Part shown: positions 43,783-48,222 of the stretch, in pieces | Layout of the letters: every line of letters begins with the position of its first letter | Position numbering within the stretch: position 1 is the stretch's first letter | Source: Emticicia agri | GTDB taxonomy: Bacteria; Bacteroidota; Bacteroidia; Cytophagales; Spirosomataceae | Length of the DNA stretch: 48,222 nt | Reading direction: 5' to 3' | Assembly (NCBI GenBank): GCA_945860265.1 | Contig: CAMAQF010000024.1 | Coordinates: 1 to 48,222, forward strand | The notes under the pieces: model-generated | What the model was told of the DNA's origin: nothing | Databases searched by the model: none | The model's input: the letters and a program-made list of their open reading frames with translations, nothing else | Program-made: the position numbers and the translations under genes

Positions 43783-44349
43783 TTAGGGTTTTGGGGTAAT
43801 TTCCTTTTCAAGTTGGGCATACCATTCTTCACCATAAGCTCTGACAAGAGGTTCTTTCAAGAATTTATAGACAGGCACACCTAGTTTTTCTCCTAACGAA
43901 CAAGCATCACTGCATATCGACCAACGGTCATAGTTGAGAGCGTGGTAGCTTTCGTATTTAGTGATACGTATTGGATATAGGTGGCAAGAAATCGGTTTTT
44001 TCCAAGTAATTTTTCCGTCAAGATAAGCCTGTTCTATTCCGCACTTCAATATCTTGTTTTCGTCATATATCGAATAAGCACATTCTTTATCTCCAATGGT
44101 GGTTGTCGAAAAATCATCTTCCCAATCTTTGATATATTTACCTTGCTCTTCGATGGCTTTAATTCCTTCGGGCGAAAGATAGGGTTTTACATGCTCAAAA
44201 ACTTCTTCTAAAATCGCGAGTTCTGCTTCATCTAGTGGAGCTCCCAAATCACCTTCCACGCAACAAGCACCTTTACACTTTTCTAAATCACAGACAAACA
44301 TTTTGTCAGCAACATCATCACTAATACAGGTATTATCTATTAAAATCAT
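43783..44349 (-). CDS. DUF3109 cysteine-rich protein
   Basis: 188 residues with many conserved Cys: Cys8, Cys20, Cys25, Cys29 and Cys30 near the N-terminus ([20 protein letters not shown]), then [27 protein letters not shown] and [11 protein letters not shown]. This spacing is the DUF3109 (YkgJ-like) signature; such proteins bind zinc or an iron-sulfur cluster, but no function is established. It is a single gene between the ATL and lytic transglycosylase genes, reading in the same direction as both. Confidence 0.88.
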   Translation of the reverse strand: MILIDNTCISDDVADKMFVCDLEKCKGACCVEGDLGAPLDEAELAILEEVFEHVKPYLSPEGIKAIEEQGKYIKDWEDDFSTTTIGDKECAYSIYDENKILKCGIEQAYLDGKITWKKPISCHLYPIRITKYESYHALNYDRWSICSDACSLGEKLGVPVYKFLKEPLVRAYGEEWYAQLEKEITPKP

Positions 44350-44478
44350 TTTATTTCTTCTTTAATAAAAACCTGTTAAGAATGAAAAAGTTGTGGCTTT
44401 ACAGGTTTGAAAAATATTTATGAGTTCAGCATACTTAAAAAAACAAATAATTGAAGTTTTCTTAAAGTGTACTATCAA

Positions 44479-46500
44479 CTATTGTTTTATGATCAATTTT
44501 TGTCCAAGTTTTGCATTTTGGTCACTCATATTATTCCATTCTTGGATTTGATTTATTGTAACTTTATAACTCTTCGAAATACTATATAGAGTTTCACCCT
44601 TTTTTACAACATGCGAAGTCGTTGAAGTCGCAGGTTTAATCGATTTCTTTTCTACAACGGTGTTAGTAGGGCTGTCATTGGATTTTTTTAAAATTAATGT
44701 TTGACCAACCTTTATATGTTCGTTTGTCGTGATATTATTCAATTCAGCTAATTCTTTTACCGAAACATTATATTGACGAGCAACACTGTAAAGCGTCTGT
44801 CCAATATCAACCTTATGTACACCAGAACTCGATATAGTTGTAGGAGATGGCGTTGCAGTTGTTTTTTCTGGTGCAGTTTTTACGGTAGTCGGTATTGGGT
44901 TAACTGGTGTGTTTTTAACAGCGGCTGGTGGAGTCGGATTTACTGGTGCTTTTTTTGTTTCGGTGGGTAATACATCATCTTTATCCGAAATTACGATAAT
45001 ATCATCTTCCTCTCTTGAAGGACGATTATTTTTCTTGTCACTTTCCTCATTAATTATACTTTCTGAAATTATAGGTTTTCCTATTGGTTTAGCTAGTTTT
45101 TCGGTAGTTTCTGGCTGAATAGCATCTTTTACTAATACCTTTTCTTCTTTTCCATCATACTGCTCTTTGATTGGCACTTTTTCCAATTCTTCGCTATCTT
45201 TATTATTTAATAATTTGATTGGCTGGTCTTTAGGACTTTTTTTCTGTAAATAAACAACTCTGCCTTTTTGAATTATTTGCTCGGTTTTCATTCGATTTAA
45301 GTGAAGTAAATTTTTCAATCGAATACCATACATTTGTGAAATCTGCCACATTGTTTGTACTGTCAATACTGTATGATTAGGTACAGGCCCTTTCTGGTCT
45401 TTTTTCTTCAAATAATAGATTTTACCTTCTTCGACAAATTCTTTATTGGTCATGTCGTTATAGTTAAGAAAATCGTCAATTTTCATTTTGCTGCTTTTTG
45501 CCAATGAAGCTACATCATCGCCTGCTTTTGCTAAAATGCCTTTTTTACCGTTGATTTCGTAGAAAATTGGCTCTTCTTCTGAAGCTGTAACAACAGTCAA
45601 ACGTTTTAAAATCGGGAAATTCGCAGCACTCGAAGCCAATTCATTTTTAAGATTAAGTTTTAATTGAATATCCTCTAAGTTTTCGGTAGGTACTAAAATC
45701 GCTACAGAATAATTATTGTCACTTGGAATGGTGTCCGTGAGAAGCCAAGAATTATAATTTTTTAATTCATTAATGTCAGTATTTGTCATTGTGGCAATGT
45801 CCCTAAGTGTTTTACCTTTGGTATTTTTGTATTCAACAATCGAAAAACGTGATTCTTTAAGACGATTAATTTTATATTCAAAAGCAATACGGTGGGCAAT
45901 GGTCTTAAGTAAATAGCGGTCTGTTTGGGCATTAAAATCAACTTCTTTGGCATAAGTCCATTGAGAAGGTACGATTTTGCTGATGCCAGATGCTCCGAGA
46001 GAGTAAGAAAAAAGTGAAGAAATCCAGTTTCTATAAATCAGATTATTGCGTTTTATGTATAACGCCGCACCTCTGGTTGAGGCATAAATATTTTTACGTT
46101 CATCGATTTCTTTGTCCACTCGTAAGCCAACTTCTTGGGCTGCTGCGAGTTTCATTTGCCAAAAACCAACAGCATTTGAGGTAGAAATCGCATCGGGGAG
46201 GAGTGAACTTTCTGAAACTGCAATATATTTAAAATCTTCGGGTACTTCTTCTTTTTCAAGAATGCTTTCAATAATTGGAAAATACCATTGGATTCTTTCG
46301 AGTTTATCAATTAAATACTTGTTTTCAGGAGTAAGTAAAGTGTTTACCTCATTCTGAACAAGTTTTTGAGCATCTGCGTCGAGATTTACGGTAATGCCCG
46401 CAAACTCCAACTTTTTAGGGACGTCTGGAAGAATTACCTGCTGGGCAAAGACTCCTTGAATTCTTATAAGAAAAAGGAGTAAAGAAGCTATTTTATTCAT
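44479..46500 (-). CDS. LysM lytic transglycosylase, MltD-like
   Basis: 673 residues. The signal peptide MNKIASLLLFLIRIQGVFAQ is followed by an SLT/transglycosylase domain (residues ~60-200): the catalytic Glu97 is in YIAVSESSLLPDAIS, with AVGFWQMK and FSYSLGASGI. Several LysM repeats follow; two clear ones lie at the C-terminus (VHKVDIGQTLYSVARQYNVS; VVKKGETLYSISKSYKVTI), plus weaker ones at ~200-390. A Pro/Thr-rich linker joins them. The enzyme cleaves glycan strands to make 1,6-anhydro-muropeptides. LysM repeats bind peptidoglycan. Confidence 0.93.
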   Translation of the reverse strand: MNKIASLLLFLIRIQGVFAQQVILPDVPKKLEFAGITVNLDADAQKLVQNEVNTLLTPENKYLIDKLERIQWYFPIIESILEKEEVPEDFKYIAVSESSLLPDAISTSNAVGFWQMKLAAAQEVGLRVDKEIDERKNIYASTRGAALYIKRNNLIYRNWISSLFSYSLGASGISKIVPSQWTYAKEVDFNAQTDRYLLKTIAHRIAFEYKINRLKESRFSIVEYKNTKGKTLRDIATMTNTDINELKNYNSWLLTDTIPSDNNYSVAILVPTENLEDIQLKLNLKNELASSAANFPILKRLTVVTASEEEPIFYEINGKKGILAKAGDDVASLAKSSKMKIDDFLNYNDMTNKEFVEEGKIYYLKKKDQKGPVPNHTVLTVQTMWQISQMYGIRLKNLLHLNRMKTEQIIQKGRVVYLQKKSPKDQPIKLLNNKDSEELEKVPIKEQYDGKEEKVLVKDAIQPETTEKLAKPIGKPIISESIINEESDKKNNRPSREEDDIIVISDKDDVLPTETKKAPVNPTPPAAVKNTPVNPIPTTVKTAPEKTTATPSPTTISSSGVHKVDIGQTLYSVARQYNVSVKELAELNNITTNEHIKVGQTLILKKSNDSPTNTVVEKKSIKPATSTTSHVVKKGETLYSISKSYKVTINQIQEWNNMSDQNAKLGQKLIIKQ

Positions 46501-46605
46501 TTTATTAGGTTAAATATGGGTTCTATTATAAAGGTTATTTGTTAGGTATAAACTCGTTATTGGGACACTGGTCAGTATTTGAAGATATAAAAACTAATAA
46601 CAAGC

Positions 46606-46625
46606 AATCGCACGGACGGTTCCGT
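46606..46625. repeat. Short hairpin element downstream of OMT gene
   Basis: ACGGA (46612-46616) pairs with TCCGT (46621-46625) around CGGT. The flanking AATCGCACGG is the reverse complement of CCGTGCGATT at 9020-9029. Confidence 0.3.
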
Positions 46626-46642
46626 AATTTCACAGTAACGAA

Positions 46643-47281
46643 TCACCGTTTTCTTACCACAATTAGGCCGTCTCTAATTGGTAATAATATGTTTTCAGTG
46701 CGTGGGTCTTCGTGTAATTTTTTGTTAAATGCCCTAATAGAAACTGTATCTTTATCTTTTTTACTTGGGTCGAATACTTTTCCACTCCACAAAACATTAT
46801 CCGATATAATATAACCTCCTTGATTTACTTTATCGAATACTAAATCATAGTATTTATGGTAATTGAGTTTATCAGCATCAATAAATACCAAATCGAAGGT
46901 TTGGGTGAGTGTTGGTATGATTTCAATAGCATTGCCAATGCGAAAATCTATTTTATTTTTGAGTGACGATTGATTGAAAAAGCCTCTAACAAATTCTTCG
47001 AGTTCCTCATTTACATCAATGGTCAGTAACTTCCCATTTTCTTGTAGCCCTTCTGCCAAACATAAGGCTGAATATCCTGTAAAAGTGCCAATCTCAAGGA
47101 TATTTTTCGGTCGAATCATCTGCGAAAGCATTGATAAGAAACGACCTTGAAAATGACCAGATAACATTCTAGGTTGTAAGACTTTGGCGTGGGTTTCTCG
47201 GTTTAATTTATTGAGAATCTCATTTTCTGTCGAGGTATGGCCAACACAATACTCATCAAGTTCTTTACTAATAAACTCCAT
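46643..47281 (-). CDS. SAM-dependent O-methyltransferase, CCoAOMT-like
   Basis: 212 residues, full length for Methyltransf_3. The SAM-binding motif I is ILEIGTFTGYSALCLAEGL, with LLTIDVNEEL as motif II. The metal-binding region is FDLVFIDADKLNYHKYYD, and NVLWSGKV follows. The family methylates catechol-like hydroxyls; bacterial members act on various small phenolics, so the substrate is open. The protein is cytosolic. A promoter of Bacteroidota type lies upstream at 47332-47365. Confidence 0.92.
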   Translation of the reverse strand: MEFISKELDEYCVGHTSTENEILNKLNRETHAKVLQPRMLSGHFQGRFLSMLSQMIRPKNILEIGTFTGYSALCLAEGLQENGKLLTIDVNEELEEFVRGFFNQSSLKNKIDFRIGNAIEIIPTLTQTFDLVFIDADKLNYHKYYDLVFDKVNQGGYIISDNVLWSGKVFDPSKKDKDTVSIRAFNKKLHEDPRTENILLPIRDGLIVVRKR

Positions 47282-47331
47282 TTTATCCTACACTGATTTG
47301 TTTTCTGGGAAGCTAAACGCTTATTTAGATA

Positions 47332-47365
47332 CAAAATTAAAATATTTTTAATAAATCCTAACAAA
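47332..47365 (-). promoter_or_regulatory. Promoter for the O-methyltransferase gene
   Basis: On the minus strand, TTTG (47362-47365) and TAATTTTG (47332-47339) are 22 bases apart, at the upper end of the usual spacing; the leader would be about 45 bases. Confidence 0.45.
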
Positions 47366-47463
47366 GTAGGTTATTTATTTTGAAGTAATTAAAATTATTA
47401 ATAAAACTATATTTTCAATAAATAATGAAAATACATTCTTTTAATTCAAAAAAAAAGTTAGCC

Positions 47464-47505
47464 GTCGCCCAGCAAATGTCGCCCAGCGAATGTCGCCCAG
47501 CAAAG
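47464..47505. repeat. Three tandem 14-base repeats
   Basis: GTCGCCCAGCAAAT, GTCGCCCAGCGAAT and GTCGCCCAGCAAAG follow one another with no spacer, GC-rich in an otherwise very AT-rich spacer between the O-methyltransferase and aroC genes. The core TGTCGCCCAG also occurs in the hairpin at 38280-38334. Confidence 0.85.
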
Positions 47506-47536
47506 GCTTCCTTGAAACAAATCCTAAAAATTGAAT

Positions 47537-48222
47537 TCAGACTTTATTAGATTTTGCTCTTAAACTAAAATCGGCCAACACTAAAGCAGCCATTGCTTCT
47601 ACAATCGGTACTGCACGTGGTAATACGCAAGGGTCGTGGCGGCCTTTACCAGAAACTATCACTTTTTCACCTTCGGCATTAACACTTTCTTGGTCTTGCA
47701 TAATTGTAGCTACTGGCTTGAAAGCTACTTTGAAATAAATATCTTCACCATTAGAAATTCCACCTTGAATTCCACCAGATAGGTTGGTTTTGGTGTGTAC
47801 TTTGCCATCTTCGGCAAGAAAAAATTCATCATTATGTTCCGAACCGAATAATTCAACACCCTCAAAACCGCTACCGTATTCAAAACCTTTTACGGCATTT
47901 ATTCCCAACATTGCTTTACCGAGTTCGGCATGAAGTTTATCAAAAACTGGCTCGCCCCAACCTACAGGCACACCTTTGATTACACAGGTGATAATTCCCC
48001 CGATTGAGTCACCTTTTTTGCGAATATTATCAATATAATCAAACATTTTTTGGGCCATTTCCTCGTCAGGACAACGCACGGCATTATCATCTGTTTTTGA
48101 AAGGTCAAGTTCCCAATATTGTTTATCAAGTTTTAGCTTTCCAACTTGTGTTACGTAGGCATGAATGGTAATATTATTGGTTGAAAGTAGCGTTTTTGCC
48201 AATGCTCCAGCAGCCACGCGAG
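47537..48222 (-). CDS. aroC: Chorismate synthase, C-terminal part
   Basis: The gene runs off the right edge; the 3'-terminal ~228 codons are present and the 5' part is missing (the GTG at 48217 is internal: the codons read Arg-Val-Ala-Ala). Chorismate synthase turns EPSP into chorismate with reduced FMN, the last step of the shikimate pathway. Signatures seen: [36 protein letters not shown] and, near the end, [20 protein letters not shown]. The end [13 protein letters not shown] is at the usual place. Confidence 0.96.
   Translation of the reverse strand, partial: RVAAGALAKTLLSTNNITIHAYVTQVGKLKLDKQYWELDLSKTDDNAVRCPDEEMAQKMFDYIDNIRKKGDSIGGIITCVIKGVPVGWGEPVFDKLHAELGKAMLGINAVKGFEYGSGFEGVELFGSEHNDEFFLAEDGKVHTKTNLSGGIQGGISNGEDIYFKVAFKPVATIMQDQESVNAEGEKVIVSGKGRHDPCVLPRAVPIVEAMAALVLADFSLRAKSNKV

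Noticed and set aside
45000..45120. Plus-strand ORFs over the lytic transglycosylase (e.g. 44773-44970, 44909-45118)
   Set aside because: They mirror the Pro/Thr-rich linker and LysM region of the real minus-strand gene.
47464..47505. Mini CRISPR array
   Set aside because: The units are contiguous 14-mers with no spacers, and no cas genes are present.

Overview
The window reads as a chromosomal segment of an AT-rich (by eye roughly 35% GC) member of the Bacteroidota, most likely a cytophagalean (Spirosomaceae-like) bacterium. The pointers are type IX secretion (T9SS) C-terminal sorting domains on two exported enzymes, GSCFA, DUF2071, TPR-histidine-kinase/LytTR and PD40-OmpA proteins, a menaquinone gene (menA), and several intergenic matches to the Bacteroidota promoter TTTG-N17-22-TAnnTTTG. 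No rRNA, tRNA, CRISPR array, prophage or intact insertion sequence was seen.

Layout. 1-2850: 3' end of an MBL-fold hydrolase, a FAN1-like VRR-NUC nuclease and a small ORF. 2928-6053: an HU protein, then a LytTR response regulator directly followed by a TPR sensor kinase that is split by two in-frame TAA codons. 6050-11195: minus-strand membrane proteins (FUSC, hemolysin III, and a DUF2157 pair whose second gene is frameshifted). 11478-18647: a SPOR protein, a T9SS-exported HExxH protease, an acyltransferase, a polytopic membrane protein and a PD40-OmpA envelope protein. 19004-25950: conserved genes (cytochrome c, DivIC/FtsB-like, eno, yicC, argS, a glutathione-peroxidase-like gene, menA). 26006-33659: OmpA lipoprotein, large TPR protein, an unusually long ddl, NifU and Mrp iron-sulfur genes, DUF2071 and GSCFA. 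33660-34698: the only long gene-free stretch. 34699-42103: M14 peptidase, DUF6958, hpt, a TPR-like protein and a T9SS purple-acid-phosphatase-like enzyme. 42209-48222: Lrp regulator, a small cluster of TIGR03643, DUF2256 and alkyltransferase-like (ATL) genes, DUF3109, a LysM lytic transglycosylase, an O-methyltransferase and the 3' part of aroC.

Most genes serve the envelope (peptidoglycan synthesis and binding, secretion, cell division), core metabolism, or DNA repair (FAN1-like, ATL, and the photolyase-associated small families). Many neighbours are convergent with strong bidirectional hairpin terminators between them.

The most notable points are the sensor kinase whose TAA codons bracket its only internal membrane helix, a ddl carrying a second partial copy of its own N-terminal domain, a frameshifted membrane gene, a 49-codon DUF2256 gene overlapping the ATL gene tail to tail, and short dispersed intergenic repeats. 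No clearly new multi-gene system was found; the split kinase locus is the best candidate for something unexpected.
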